A DNA stretch of 64,000 nucleotides from Lachancea thermotolerans CBS 6340 (GCF_000142805.1 NC_013082.1:744001-808000); one strand, 5' to 3'. Shown: positions 1 through 9,722, counted from the first letter of the stretch. Numbers and translations are program-made. Notes: a model not told the origin generated them from the letters alone.

Positions 1-994
1 CCAGTTGAAGCCTTTCCATATTACGTCTCTTGGCTCTTCTCAAGGCCAAGATGCCGTGCTTGGCAAGTATGTCTAGAGACATTGGGTCAATGCCCTTCTG
101 GTTAATGATAACGAACCCTCTCTTTGAATCGAGACCACACACCTCGTTTTTGAGATCTATAATTTTCTTCACCTTCTCATCGACAAATTTCCTCTCACTA
201 GCCGCGAGCTTATCCCTTTGATCAGCCGAACTGTAGAAGAAGCCCGAGTTCACTTCAGTCTTCTCATACTCCAATGAAACGTTCAGAATTAGAATATGGG
301 CGTTTTCAACCCTAGTAGGCATGTCTGGGTGTCTGCCACCGTGGTCAAGCACCAGACCCCTGATAAAAGATGTATCTTTGGCAGAAAGGTGCTGCATTTG
401 CATGATCTCAACCATGTGCAGATCCAGGGAACGACTGTCCGCGTTTTTGACGCTCAGTACAGCATCAGTAACAATTGGGGTTAGCACTTCCGCTAGTTCT
501 GGCGCCACTTTGGTTGACAGTGAGCTTCTAGCCACTTGCAGGAGAAACTCACGGTCCATGTCCTCTTCAGCTGGCTTATCGATCTTGTAACTGTTAAGAA
601 ACTCCATAGTCTCGCGACGCGCAATCTCAAAACCATCGGTGATCATGCGAGGGTGCACGCCTTCTTGAACAAGGCGGTGCGCCTGTTTCAGAAGCTCGCC
701 CACAAGGCATACCACGGTTGTGGTTCCGTCGCCGGTGATTTCATCCTGCGCAGCCGCGGCTCTAGCGATCATAACAGCAGTTGGCGATTGGATCTGCATC
801 TCCGTCAGCAGCACTTTTCCGTCCTTGGTAAGCTTGATGTTCCCGGCGCTGTCGACCAGCATTTTTAAAGTTCCCTTAGGGCCCAAGTTGGTTTCCAATA
901 CCGATTGCAACCCTTCCGCTGATGTGACATTCACTTTCAAAGCAGCATCTCTTCTCAGAGATTCAGCCTTGGGATTGAGTAATTGTAAAGACAT
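1..994 (-). CDS. CCT6: CCT6, TRiC/CCT chaperonin zeta subunit (3' end outside window)
   Basis: Reading the minus strand from an ATG at 994 gives an open frame that reaches the left edge without a stop, so about 331 N-terminal residues are present out of roughly 546 in the yeast family. The protein begins [18 protein letters not shown], which is the start of yeast Cct6, and carries the chaperonin signatures LGPKG (residues 37-41) and the ATP-hydrolysis loop GDGTT (88-92). It is one of eight subunits of the cytosolic chaperonin that folds actin and tubulin. It is divergent from SND1 in S. cerevisiae (YDR188W and YDR186C), and the same relative orientation holds here with MAP1 and CDD1 between. 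Identification is near certain; only the 3' part is missing. Confidence 0.97.
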   Translation of the reverse strand, partial: MSLQLLNPKAESLRRDAALKVNVTSAEGLQSVLETNLGPKGTLKMLVDSAGNIKLTKDGKVLLTEMQIQSPTAVMIARAAAAQDEITGDGTTTVVCLVGELLKQAHRLVQEGVHPRMITDGFEIARRETMEFLNSYKIDKPAEEDMDREFLLQVARSSLSTKVAPELAEVLTPIVTDAVLSVKNADSRSLDLHMVEIMQMQHLSAKDTSFIRGLVLDHGGRHPDMPTRVENAHILILNVSLEYEKTEVNSGFFYSSADQRDKLAASERKFVDEKVKKIIDLKNEVCGLDSKRGFVIINQKGIDPMSLDILAKHGILALRRAKRRNMERLQL

Positions 995-1256
995 GTTACT
1001 CGTGTTGCAATACTTCTCAGTCCTCACCGACCTCTAATTCGATTGTTGATCAGGTAGCTCAAGAGCTGATGTGCTGAAATTTTTTAGATTCGCCACTTAG
1101 TGTCTACATTACCCGCACTAAAGGGTCGATTTTGAGTGGAACATTGCCTAGCTCAAACTTGATCTTAAGAACAGTGACGGAAAATGTATATTTATAATTC
1201 TTGTTATACAGGTCTTTATAATGGAAGCCAACAGGAACTGGGCCCCGCATGCTTTT

Positions 1257-2375
1257 TTACTTTGTGCGCTGTCTGGGCCCACCAGGCGACTTCTTGTTTC
1301 TGGCGGTCAAAATCTCAACTCCGTGTTCAGTGACCAACAGTGTGTGCTCGAATTGAGCGCTGAGCTTACCGTCCTTGGTGGCCGCGGTCCAGTCATCCGG
1401 CCAGCTGATATCTTGCCAAGCCCCCTCGTTAATCATTGGCTCAATGGTGAACACCATACCGGGCTTCATGACACCAGATGTACGGTTGCCGGCATAGTGT
1501 GGGATGCTGGGGGCGCAGTGGAAGAATTTACCAACACCGTGGCCACAGTAAGTGCGGACCACTGAGCACTTATTGTCTTTAGCGTGCTTTTCTATGATAT
1601 CGCCAAGTTCCTGAAATGTGGATCCAGGTTTGCAGTGCTTGATGGCGGACTTCAGACACTCGCGCGCTGTCTCGACAGTGTTCAGGGCCTCTTTGGAGAT
1701 GTTGTCACCAACGTAATAAGTTTCATTCAGGTCTGCGTGGAAGCCTTGGTAGAACAAAGAAACATCAAGATTCACGATGTCGCCTTCTTTTAGCACGGTC
1801 TGATCTGGGATACCGTGGCATACGGTCTCGTTCACGGAGGTGCACACAGACTTGGGGAAGTTGTAGTAGTTTAGTGGCGAAGGGTATGCACCACGTTTGA
1901 TCGTTTCTTCGTGCACAATGCGGTCGATCTCATCGGTTGTCACGCCAGGACGGACCGCAGCCGCGGCGATGTCAAGGACCTCACGGCCCATCATGCACAC
2001 TTTACGAATCTTCTTGATCTCGTCTTTGGAGTAGATGATGATCTTGTTTGTGGTGTCGTTGCGCTGCTCCTGCGTAGGGAGCCCATCGTAAGCCCACTCA
2101 GGCTTCTCGATCTCGTCTGGAACGGCACGCCTAGGCGTCAGTGGGTAGGCGGCCCGCAGTTTTCCGGTATACTTGAACTTAGGGAACGGATCGAAAGAGT
2201 CTGGCTTGTCATCTTTCCAGTGCATGGCCTTGTGCGCTTTGTAGCTGTTTTTGAAGCAGCCTTCGTTACAGAACTGCGCATCGATGCCTTGCTTGAGGCA
2301 GATAGGGCATTTAAGACCAGAGTTACAGGGCTTTCCGCACTGAGCGTCGGAACAACGGACCGCGACAGAAGTCAT
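1257..2375 (-). CDS. MAP1: MAP1, methionine aminopeptidase 1
   Basis: A 372-residue cytosolic metalloprotease that removes the initiator methionine from nascent chains. The N-terminus holds the ribosome-associated zinc-finger region (Cys and His between residues 8 and 52, including CPIC at 23-26). The pita-bread catalytic domain follows. By family alignment the metal ligands are D204, D215 (HADLN), H279 (CGHGVG), E312 (IEPM) and E343 (QFEHT), all present. The open frame extends 17 codons further upstream but only to a TTG, so the ATG at 2375 is chosen. The C-terminal KKSPGGPRQR matches the S. cerevisiae protein as remembered. MAP1 and CDD1 are adjacent in the same orientation in S. cerevisiae (YLR244C, YLR245C). 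Confidence 0.97.
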   Translation of the reverse strand: MTSVAVRCSDAQCGKPCNSGLKCPICLKQGIDAQFCNEGCFKNSYKAHKAMHWKDDKPDSFDPFPKFKYTGKLRAAYPLTPRRAVPDEIEKPEWAYDGLPTQEQRNDTTNKIIIYSKDEIKKIRKVCMMGREVLDIAAAAVRPGVTTDEIDRIVHEETIKRGAYPSPLNYYNFPKSVCTSVNETVCHGIPDQTVLKEGDIVNLDVSLFYQGFHADLNETYYVGDNISKEALNTVETARECLKSAIKHCKPGSTFQELGDIIEKHAKDNKCSVVRTYCGHGVGKFFHCAPSIPHYAGNRTSGVMKPGMVFTIEPMINEGAWQDISWPDDWTAATKDGKLSAQFEHTLLVTEHGVEILTARNKKSPGGPRQRTK

Positions 2376-2526
2376 GATGATGGTGGAGACTCTTGTCTGT
2401 GTTTGTTTAACTGATGGAAACTTCAAGACGCAGCTAAAATTTTGAGTTCAATTTTTTAATTTCCATATACAGCTTTAAAGTCCGCAATGAGGCATGGCAC
2501 GCAACGTACAAAGATCCCGCGCGTGA

Positions 2527-2970
2527 CTACTCTGCAAGGTCTTCGGGCCCGAAGCTCAGCGGTAAAAGGTCTTGTAAAGTTTTTATCATGTGCTTTGAAC
2601 CGTCGCCGTTGAACATCACTATTGGCATTTTGAGACTGGCGAACTCCCGTATGACCTGCCTGCAGATCCCGCACGGCGATATACAAGTTTCCAGTGAATC
2701 ACCACTAATAGCCATGCAAAGCCAGTCACTGCGGAAACCCGAAGTCACTGCTTTCACAGCCGCAGTGCGCTCGGCGCAGATGGCACCACCGTAGCTGGCA
2801 TTCTCGACATTCGCTCCCAGAATGCACTCTTTAGACTGCAACATGATACAACAGCCTACCCTGAATTTTGAGTAGGGGCTGTAAGAGCGCTGGCGAGCTT
2901 CCAAGGCATTGCGCTTAAGCTTCTCGAACTCCTCGGTAGACAAATGCTCGAGAGGCGAGTTCATTTGCAT
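2527..2970 (-). CDS. CDD1: CDD1, cytidine deaminase
   Basis: A 147-residue homotetrameric-type cytidine deaminase of pyrimidine salvage that converts cytidine and deoxycytidine to uridine and deoxyuridine. The zinc site is of the three-cysteine class: C65-A-E67, where E67 is the proton shuttle, then PCGIC with C100 and C103. The substrate loop GANVENASYG lies before it. ATG codons lie at 2970 and 2964; the first is used here, and the choice changes only two residues. It sits 151 bp upstream of MAP1 on the same strand. Its promoter lies in the 1.2-kb gap shared with the divergent SND1-like gene. Confidence 0.95.
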   Translation of the reverse strand: MQMNSPLEHLSTEEFEKLKRNALEARQRSYSPYSKFRVGCCIMLQSKECILGANVENASYGGAICAERTAAVKAVTSGFRSDWLCMAISGDSLETCISPCGICRQVIREFASLKMPIVMFNGDGSKHMIKTLQDLLPLSFGPEDLAE

Positions 2971-4171
2971 AGTTATGATCTTCCTCGTGCCAAAATCACG
3001 TTGTGGGCGACGATATCTGTGGTTATCTAGTTTGAGTTTTTATGGTTGCTCAATTTCGGCTATCGGGAATTGCAGACAACATAAAGGCGGGAGCAGGAAA
3101 AATCACTGCACAAAAGGCGGGGGAATTTGATTTCCTTCATTACTTGGAAGTGCCAAGAAGGGCTGAGAAGCTTGGATACGCGACGGCAGAGTCGCAATTT
3201 AGCGCTTCCAGTACATCTGACATCGTTGATCAATGAGCCTTTAGCATGTTCTGTTTCGAGACCTGTTGTGGTTGCAAAAAGTGCTTGGAACAAGCTTTGT
3301 TGATTAGTGTTGATTTATTGCCAGCCAGTCCGCATCGTCTGTTGCTCGTAGCCCTTGTAAGAAGCGTGCCAAAAACAAACTTTCAAGATTCAACGCATGG
3401 ACATTAAGCTTCAGGCAAGTCTCCTTGCATCGCTTTAGCTTTTATATCTTGTTCCGCCAATTGTCACAGGCTCGTTGTTCTTGCCGTTACTTTCCAACTT
3501 TCCTTCGGGGCCTTAAGCGTTCTCTTGCGAACGAGGACTCGAATCCTACCCCGACCCTGTATCTAGTTGCCGAACACCAAGTCTCGCCATTGGCTGAACA
3601 ACAATGTGGTGGCTTCTTAAGGTTCGTTCTCGGTAGTAGCTAAAGAAGCCTGCAGGGTTAGTAACCAAAGCGTCGTCCAGTCACGTGATCCTAATTTATT
3701 GGCAATTTATTTCCCGGGAAAGAAGAATGGCTCAATCACAAACGCCAGCTTGAGGCGCCGCCAGATGTTCTCAGTCTCCTGTTCCGACTGAGGCTCAAAC
3801 TGGGGCATCTCTCTTGTTTTAACGCGCTGTTTTCATTCAGTCTCACGTGATATAACGCGCAACTTCATCTTTCTTGGCGTAGCTCGTAATTCCCGCAGTG
3901 TTAACGGTTACTACTGTAGGTAATTCGTCCACATTTCGCTCTACAGTTGCGACAGCACACCCCCGCTCGTATGGCCTCCTTATCTTGTTGGTTGATGACG
4001 ATGCCGCCCACAGTTCGTTTAACCACACGGATCGAAAAATTTTCCCGCGATGGCTAGCACAATGCGAACATTTAGTGAGGCAACGTCTTCGCAAAGTCTT
4101 GAGCAACACGCGTCAGCCCCGCTTCGAGCCCCCTAACACCATCTTATGAGTTTCAACAACTATTGCATACC
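2971..4171. other. 1.2-kb intergenic region, CDD1 and SND1-like divergent promoters
   Basis: No convincing gene. Two CACGTG E-boxes, typical Cbf1 or bHLH sites, lie at 3682-3687 and 3844-3849, both followed by AT. Between 3518 and 3666 there are short inverted repeats that could form stem-loops. A 64-codon ATG-started frame at 3042-3236 has no recognisable homology and is probably chance. No tRNA could be folded here. Confidence 0.5.
3611..3650. other. 8-bp inverted repeat (possible stem-loop)
   Basis: GGCTTCTT at 3611-3618 is perfectly complementary to AAGAAGCC at 3643-3650 across a 24-nt loop. It is followed at once by the 11-bp palindrome GGTTAGTAACC at 3656-3666. A smaller stem CGTTC/GAACG with a 6-nt loop lies at 3518-3533. 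Function is unknown. Confidence 0.4.
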
Positions 4172-6319
4172 ATGAAAGAACCAACCAGCGGCAGAAGTCC
4201 GGCATCTCAAGTGCTTACTGCCAAGGCGCTGGACTCGACACCACAACCCCCGAAAGACGGCCCCAAAGTCAAAGTCAAACGGCTTGACTCGCTCTTTCTG
4301 ATCTCGTACTCTGACGCGTCTGCGAGGTCCCCTGCTACCTTGTTAGCGGTTCATGACTTCCGAGTCTCCTTGTACATCGATATCCCCACAATTGACTACT
4401 ACAACGACCAGCTCAGACACAACGTGATTTCGAGGATCAACAAGAAGTTCAAAGTTCACAAGCTCAAGGAACAGATATTCGCTAGTATCACCAACTTCGA
4501 TGAGCGCACCTGGGACCTAATCCTGAACAATGGATATCCGCAAAGTCCTGTACAGTTTAACTTTTCAGTATCCTCTAGCGGCTCCTTAAGATACGTTGAA
4601 ACCATCAAGTTTCTTGTTGAATCTTGTTGGGACAAGATCAAGTCCTCATCTGACCGCGTGCATGCCGTGTTCAAACTTCAGGTTTCTCCGACATCTCTCA
4701 TCTGGTTCAAAACATTCTTGAATAAGGACCTCTTTGCTTGTGCTGCTGTCCAATTTGAAGTTATCGGCAACTACAACATGATTTCATCATCTACCACGCC
4801 TTTCAAAGAGTATTACGCGAAACTAAACGACAAGTTTACCAAGAAGACCAGTTCCACAGATTTCGATTCCATAATCGTAGTCACAAATAGTACAGGTGTA
4901 AAGGCCCTTCTGACCATATTGTCAGATAAGCCTCTTACAAGCTACTTGTCGAAGGATTCTTTAGAAGCCTTGCACAGCAACGCTCTGCTAAAACAACCCT
5001 CGAAGCCCATCGCTGCTGAAAACGCAGATAGCGACGACGAAACACCGCTAAAAAGGGATTCTTCGTCCTTGCTCAGTTTTCAAAACTCTCTAATCACATC
5101 TAACAAGGACAAGTCTGTGAAAGTGCGAACGCCCTTTATTGGACGTGTTCCATACAACAGGCGGGCCGACGCAAAGAACACGTTCCAGTTTGCCACAGAT
5201 AACCCCAGTACGGACGAGGATTCTGAAACACAGCCTTTAGAGACGTTGGAACCATTCGATGATTCAGATTTGGATGAGGAAGAGGATGATGAGGGCGACG
5301 ACGATGAAGATGAGGATGGTCTTAGCTTTTCTGTACCCAGCAGACTTTCTCGATGCGGGTCAGAAACCGACTGCGCATCTCAGACGCCTCAGGAAGGCTC
5401 AACGTCACGAAGATTTAGATCATTGAGTTTGATGGATCCCGCGCTGCAGGCGCCATTTGCTCAACGAAGCGAGCCGAGTGGATCGCGCGTGCCGTCATCT
5501 ATCGAGAATTTTGGAGACGAGACGTGCGCTCCAACCGCTAAATTACTAAATCAGGGCCCAACAAACATTTATGTTCACGACGGCCAATTCGGAGAGGGCC
5601 CCGCCCCAGGACCTATTAGGAGACCTAGACGTATGCCTCGTACAAAATCGGCCAATAATGTTAGTATTGGGCTGATCCCGCCAGAGTTTTTTTCACGTAT
5701 TTCTTCGCCCTCTTCCAGCAACAGCAGTTCTAATACCTCCCTGACAAACTTGAACATCTTGCCAGGTACTTTTTCAAAGCTCTTGGAACCCTCTGGAGAC
5801 GGCGGCGATGAGGAAAGCCAATCTCTCTTCAAGAGAAGTTTGATTGACAAATCATTCAAGGAGGTTAAAAAGCAGCCATCATTCCACTTCGGCTCCAATC
5901 CGCTAGCTGCCCACGATCTGAACAGATTTGCCTTGAACTTTAGGCCAAGCAAAACAATACCGATCAGCGCTAAGGTTCTAGACGACGAGGACAGGCTAAT
6001 GTCAGGCCAAAGCAACTTTAACGAGCAGACCTCGGACGAGGAGGCCAGATCTAATGCAGACTCTACATCTACCTTGGTGCGGCCAGGTAGCTTGAAATCT
6101 AATTCCTCTGCCAATTCACCTGGTCTTCAAAATCTTAAGCTGCAGATATATGGCGATAACGAGAACCCGTCTGGCAATGAGAATGGAGCACAAGAAAAAG
6201 GACCAGAACCCGCTAAGCCAAAGCCTGCGTACAAAAAGCCTAAATTTACCTTAGATCTGTACAACGATGACGAGGTTCAATCTTCGGGTGGCTGGCTTTT
6301 GGGCGGGAACGCTAAATAA
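4172..6319 (+). CDS. SND1: SND1-like protein (SRP-independent targeting), assigned mainly by gene order
   Basis: A 715-residue protein. The frame opens nine bases earlier at a TTG, and the first ATG is 4172. Residues about 30-290 look folded (mixed aromatic and hydrophobic segments). The rest is low complexity: an acidic run of Asp and Glu at about 363-383, Ser- and Asn-rich stretches, and a Pro/Lys-rich tail. I do not recognise a catalytic motif or membrane segment. The call rests on position: it is divergent from CCT6 and followed by UPS and ATC1 homologues, matching YDR188W, YDR186C, YDR185C, YDR184C in S. cerevisiae. Snd1 there is an 877-residue cytosolic, ribosome-linked factor in SRP-independent ER targeting. 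A different lineage-specific gene at this site remains possible. Confidence 0.65.
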   Translation: MKEPTSGRSPASQVLTAKALDSTPQPPKDGPKVKVKRLDSLFLISYSDASARSPATLLAVHDFRVSLYIDIPTIDYYNDQLRHNVISRINKKFKVHKLKEQIFASITNFDERTWDLILNNGYPQSPVQFNFSVSSSGSLRYVETIKFLVESCWDKIKSSSDRVHAVFKLQVSPTSLIWFKTFLNKDLFACAAVQFEVIGNYNMISSSTTPFKEYYAKLNDKFTKKTSSTDFDSIIVVTNSTGVKALLTILSDKPLTSYLSKDSLEALHSNALLKQPSKPIAAENADSDDETPLKRDSSSLLSFQNSLITSNKDKSVKVRTPFIGRVPYNRRADAKNTFQFATDNPSTDEDSETQPLETLEPFDDSDLDEEEDDEGDDDEDEDGLSFSVPSRLSRCGSETDCASQTPQEGSTSRRFRSLSLMDPALQAPFAQRSEPSGSRVPSSIENFGDETCAPTAKLLNQGPTNIYVHDGQFGEGPAPGPIRRPRRMPRTKSANNVSIGLIPPEFFSRISSPSSSNSSSNTSLTNLNILPGTFSKLLEPSGDGGDEESQSLFKRSLIDKSFKEVKKQPSFHFGSNPLAAHDLNRFALNFRPSKTIPISAKVLDDEDRLMSGQSNFNEQTSDEEARSNADSTSTLVRPGSLKSNSSANSPGLQNLKLQIYGDNENPSGNENGAQEKGPEPAKPKPAYKKPKFTLDLYNDDEVQSSGGWLLGGNAK

Positions 6320-6643
6320 CGTTCTTGAGCAAGAGCTCAACTACTTTGCATCTGTAAATTAAATAATTGTCATTTGGAGTTAATAATTGGATAAAAAGCA
6401 TTCACATGGGCCCCTTGGTACCGCTCAACAGTGACATGCGCGAAGTGCTAATAAAATTGTTTAGCATCACAGAAAACGAAATATTGAACCGCTGTTATCT
6501 TGTGTACGCCGACATTCTCGCACCGAGCAGTGAAAGACTCTCGCATCTTGCAGGTTCCGCATTATTAACCTTAGCATTAGAAGCTTATCTCAAAGTTAAG
6601 ATCGGACACTTTCGGTCATTCGGGCGTGTTGAGGCCGGGGCCG
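6320..6643. other. Intergenic, SND1-like 3' end and ERF2 promoter
   Basis: 324 bp between two genes on the same strand. An 83-codon ATG-started frame at 6406-6657 runs out of frame over the ERF2 start codon. It has no recognisable homology. No other feature was seen. Confidence 0.5.
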
Positions 6644-7720
6644 ATGAGCGAACGTAATCTACAAGAGGGCCATCATCGAAGCCCGACTAATGGAGAATGT
6701 AAAGTGCCCACACAGGAGCCAAACGCCCAGCCCAGCTGGTGGAGAGACTGCTTATACTGGCTTGTAACATTTGAAGCCCGGGAGACAAGAAAATCGAACT
6801 ATAGCTCCATGCCCAAGGTAGTCAACTACAACTTTTTTTTGGGAGGCCGCCTGCGAGCGGTTTCTGGCACAGAACCTCTCTCGCTTTTCGTCCTAATTGC
6901 ACTATTGGCTCCCATGGTTCTGTATTCCATATTTGAAGCACAAGCTCTGTGGCGGCTGGGCCGCGGACATGGTGCGCTTGTGATACTGTTCTACTACTTT
7001 TGGGCCATTTGTCTCGTGTCTTTCATAAAAACGGCCACAAGTGATCCAGGAGTACTACCACGCAACGTGCATGTTCCCATAGTGGGTGAAGAGTTCCAGC
7101 TCCCGCGCAGTTACTACAACATAATTACGCTGCCAAGTGCTCATCCAGAAGGTAAAACCGTGGACGTGAAGTACTGCGCAACCTGCCGAATTTGGCGACC
7201 ACCACGCGCATCGCACTGTTCCACTTGTGAAGCCTGTGTTCTCACACACGATCATCACTGCACCTGGGTGAACAACTGTATAGGTCAGCGAAACTACCGC
7301 TACTTTTTGACATTCTTAGCCAGCTGCTGCCTTGCTACAACGCTGTGCATCGTGGGCTGTGGAATCCGAGTTGCACAGGCAACGCGGCCGGACAGGGTGG
7401 TTGTGGCGATCCTACTAATAATTTACTGCGCGCTCGGCTTGTGCTATCCGCTGCTTCTGCTGGTGTACCACATGTTTCTCACTTCTACTCAGCAAACAAC
7501 TCGAGAATATCTCAAGCATGTGCCCTCGAAGACCGCTATCCGCCAAGCGCTCTCGTCTCCAAATGCGAATCCCTTTGAAAAAGGCAACCGAATCAAAAAC
7601 ATGATCTCTCTCATCTGCCAGAGAAGAGGAGTCAGTGTGATGAGCGCCAGAGAATCTCATTCTGCCGGCGATTGGAGGTTCGTGAGCCTGCCGCAGCCTC
7701 ATAGCTTTGAAAAGGTTTGA
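6644..7720 (+). CDS. ERF2: ERF2, DHHC palmitoyltransferase subunit
   Basis: A 358-residue polytopic membrane protein, almost the same length as S. cerevisiae Erf2 (359). Two hydrophobic segments lie at about 78-95 and 111-128. Then comes the cysteine-rich domain beginning KYCATCRIWRPPRASHCSTC with the catalytic D203-H204-H205-C206, followed by two more membrane segments. With Erf4 (Shr5) it palmitoylates Ras at the ER. The frame extends six codons upstream only to a non-ATG codon, so 6644 is the start. Synteny agrees: MAP1, CDD1, ERF2 are YLR244C-YLR246W in S. cerevisiae. Confidence 0.96.
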   Translation: MSERNLQEGHHRSPTNGECKVPTQEPNAQPSWWRDCLYWLVTFEARETRKSNYSSMPKVVNYNFFLGGRLRAVSGTEPLSLFVLIALLAPMVLYSIFEAQALWRLGRGHGALVILFYYFWAICLVSFIKTATSDPGVLPRNVHVPIVGEEFQLPRSYYNIITLPSAHPEGKTVDVKYCATCRIWRPPRASHCSTCEACVLTHDHHCTWVNNCIGQRNYRYFLTFLASCCLATTLCIVGCGIRVAQATRPDRVVVAILLIIYCALGLCYPLLLLVYHMFLTSTQQTTREYLKHVPSKTAIRQALSSPNANPFEKGNRIKNMISLICQRRGVSVMSARESHSAGDWRFVSLPQPHSFEKV

Positions 7721-7955
7721 GCACATGACTGCTGGTCAGCATGGTTCGGGGCCGTGGTCCTATCTCATATCTGATCACAAATACGTAAGCTCATCGCGGA
7801 GTGAATCCGATGCTTCCTTTTTCCGAGAAATTCGAAAAATAGAATCGGATAGTATAAAAAGTCTGAGAACAAAACCGATAAAGCTACAAGGTACATGATA
7901 AAGAATTCAACAAAGGAGTGCGGCACTTCAATCCTCATATTTTAATTGCATCGCG

Positions 7956-8651
7956 ATGAAGCTGTTCCAAAACACTCAAGAATTTTCTTATCCCTGGGAG
8001 CAGGTAACAGCTGCCAACTGGAGAAAATACCCAAACGAGGTCTCAACGCATGTGGTCGCCGTTGACGTTCTCAGACGCGAGCTAGATTCAACGGGAACGA
8101 GGCTCACGAGTGAGCGGCTTATAACATGCCAACAATCTGTGCCTAAGTGGCTGGCAATGCTGGTTGGATCCTCGAATAAGAGCTACGTGCGGGAAGTTTC
8201 GGTAGTGGACCTTAACGCGAAGACGCTCACGCTGCGCAGTTGCAACTTGACGTGCGCGCACTTACTGAAGGTCTACGAGACGGTCAAGTATCAGCCTCAT
8301 GCGCTGGATGCGAGCAGAACCGTATTCCAACAGGAAGCACAGATTACAGCGTACGCCACGATCCAGACGCTCTGCAATAAGATCGAGGAGTGGTCGGTCA
8401 AACGGTTCGGGGAAAACGCATCTAAAGGCAGAAAGGGGTTCGACTCCGTGCTTCGCATGCTAAGTGACAACTGGGAGCAGCGCGACAAGCTTGTGGACGA
8501 GCTCAGTGACTCGATTGCGGATCGGGTTGCAGGAACCGTCGGAGAGATCCGCGCCACAACCGACTCACTGATAAAGGAAACGGAGATGAAATCAACGTCC
8601 CTTGTTTCGCGCTACTCCAAGGAGACCCAGCGTGCGTTCAATAAGACCTAG
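7956..8651 (+). CDS. UPS2: UPS2/UPS3-type PRELI-domain phospholipid transfer protein
   Basis: A 231-residue protein whose N-terminal 170 or so residues form a PRELI/MSF1 domain (starts MKLFQNTQEFSYPWEQVTAA and has the typical NPNEVSTHVV-like segment as YPNEVSTHVVAVD). The remainder is a helical tail. Family members act in the mitochondrial intermembrane space with Mdm35 and move phosphatidylserine or phosphatidic acid between membranes. S. cerevisiae has two copies, UPS2 (YLR168C, about 230 residues) and UPS3 (YDR185C, shorter). Both flanks here are represented: ATC1 and SND1 from the YDR side and RPS31 from the YLR side. This looks like the single pre-duplication gene, and its length resembles UPS2. 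Confidence 0.88.
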   Translation: MKLFQNTQEFSYPWEQVTAANWRKYPNEVSTHVVAVDVLRRELDSTGTRLTSERLITCQQSVPKWLAMLVGSSNKSYVREVSVVDLNAKTLTLRSCNLTCAHLLKVYETVKYQPHALDASRTVFQQEAQITAYATIQTLCNKIEEWSVKRFGENASKGRKGFDSVLRMLSDNWEQRDKLVDELSDSIADRVAGTVGEIRATTDSLIKETEMKSTSLVSRYSKETQRAFNKT

Positions 8652-8683
8652 AGTTCGCGCGGAGCTCATGCATCCACGGGGCG

Positions 8684-8710
8684 TCTACGGAGCGCTTGCC
8701 GTTCCGTAGA
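8684..8710. other. Stem-loop 33 bp after the UPS2-type stop codon
   Basis: TCTACGGA (8684-8691) and TCCGTAGA (8703-8710) form a perfect 8-bp stem with an 11-nt loop, in the presumed 3' UTR. It could be an mRNA stability or 3'-end element; this is inference. Confidence 0.45.
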
Positions 8711-9555
8711 TCCTGTACAAAAGCGTCGCTGATACAAAGGCCCCCATCTCGCTCGTCAGAGCTGCATTATACCACACTGTACATAGAAAACTGCTATACA
8801 GCCACAATCTAAACATTCATTGCACATTTATTCCAGTTAGCTTAGGAGCTTCAAGCATCTTGGAGCTGAGCTCAAGCCATCTGGCGTAGCGAGTGACGTA
8901 CAAGCAAGTCATCGAATCCTTTCAGAACTCATTCGCAACCCGAAGACCTTGCTCGAGCTTTCGAGCAGAAACTCATTTCAGGACTCATTTACCGTCGCTG
9001 ATCGATGCGCCGCTCATAAAACCTTTGCTGGAAACATCCGGCACGAAACAAAGCGAGAAACAACTTGAGAAATTCCAGCAAGCCATGAATTCCTCTTGAA
9101 GCCTAGAAATTAACATTCCTATATGTTTTTCGACTAGAGTCCGTGCATTCCTTAGCACTTAGATCAAGCATGGTACTGTTGGAAATTGTAAACCTAACTT
9201 TAACCAAATTTTGATCACAGTGGCACTTGCCAATACTCGCACGTATGTTCCGACGTGCGACTGCGTTCTCTTGTTCTCTATGTTCCAAAGGCCTTGTTCT
9301 TCCGAGTAACTCAGTTAAACATTCACATGGCTAGCGAAAGCTGGCAACAATGGAGAAAGCGTCACCAGATATCGTCCGAAGGCAGAGACTTGAAAGATAA
9401 CAGCTGTTATTACATGAAACTGTAGACGACGCCTAGTACTCTTCCCTCTCCCGTGGCTTTGGTTCTTCGCATCTTCGCCAGCACTGTTAACTTGGGAGCT
9501 TCTACTAGTCAAGACGCTGGATCACGAGCTTAGTAACTCGTTTATTCACGGAATT

Positions 9556-9587
9556 GCTAACTCGCTAACTCGCTAACTCATTAACTC
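9556..9587. repeat. Four tandem octamers GCTAACTC (last one ATTAACTC)
   Basis: Three exact copies of GCTAACTC at 9556-9579 and a fourth variant at 9580-9587. On the other strand the unit is GAGTTAGC. The same unit recurs in the array at 45373-45404. Either a short minisatellite or clustered factor-binding sites. Confidence 0.8.
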
Positions 9588-9608
9588 ATAAACGTTTCTT
9601 CTTTAGTG

Positions 9609-9700
9609 ATGATCCAGAAGCTCAACTACCACGAAGCTGAAAAAATTTGGAATGCGATGAGATGAGCTCGAACTGTACAGGACCTTGGCAAGCTGGATAG
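9609..9700 (+). promoter_or_regulatory. Two overlapping upstream ORFs in the ATC1 leader
   Basis: uORF1 runs 9609-9665 (18 residues) and uORF2 9662-9700 (12 residues). The stop of the first and the start of the second share ATGA. uORF2 ends 22 bp before the ATC1 ATG. They matter only if the transcript starts upstream of 9609. Confidence 0.4.
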
Positions 9701-9722
9701 AGTCAAGCTGGAATTCTATCAC

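Larger units (their letters stand above)
8652..9722. other. 1.07-kb intergenic region upstream of ATC1
   Basis: Contains an 8-bp stem-loop just after the UPS gene (8684-8710), an array of GCTAACTC octamers (9556-9587) and two small upstream ORFs next to ATC1 (9609-9700). No longer gene or RNA was recognised. Confidence 0.5.

Noticed and set aside
2376-2426. Longer N-terminus for MAP1
   Set aside because: The extension starts at TTG and adds 17 residues not seen in the family; the ATG at 2375 gives the usual length.
3042-3236. 64-codon ATG-started frame between CDD1 and SND1-like
   Set aside because: Too short to judge, no homology recalled; left as part of the intergenic region.
3531-3545. 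GGACTCGAATCC resembling a tRNA T arm
   Set aside because: The loop lacks the TTC start and the stem does not close; no tRNA could be folded.
6406-6657. 83-codon ATG-started frame overlapping the ERF2 start
   Set aside because: No recognisable motif, out of frame with ERF2, and located where the ERF2 promoter should be. More likely a chance frame than a gene or long uORF.
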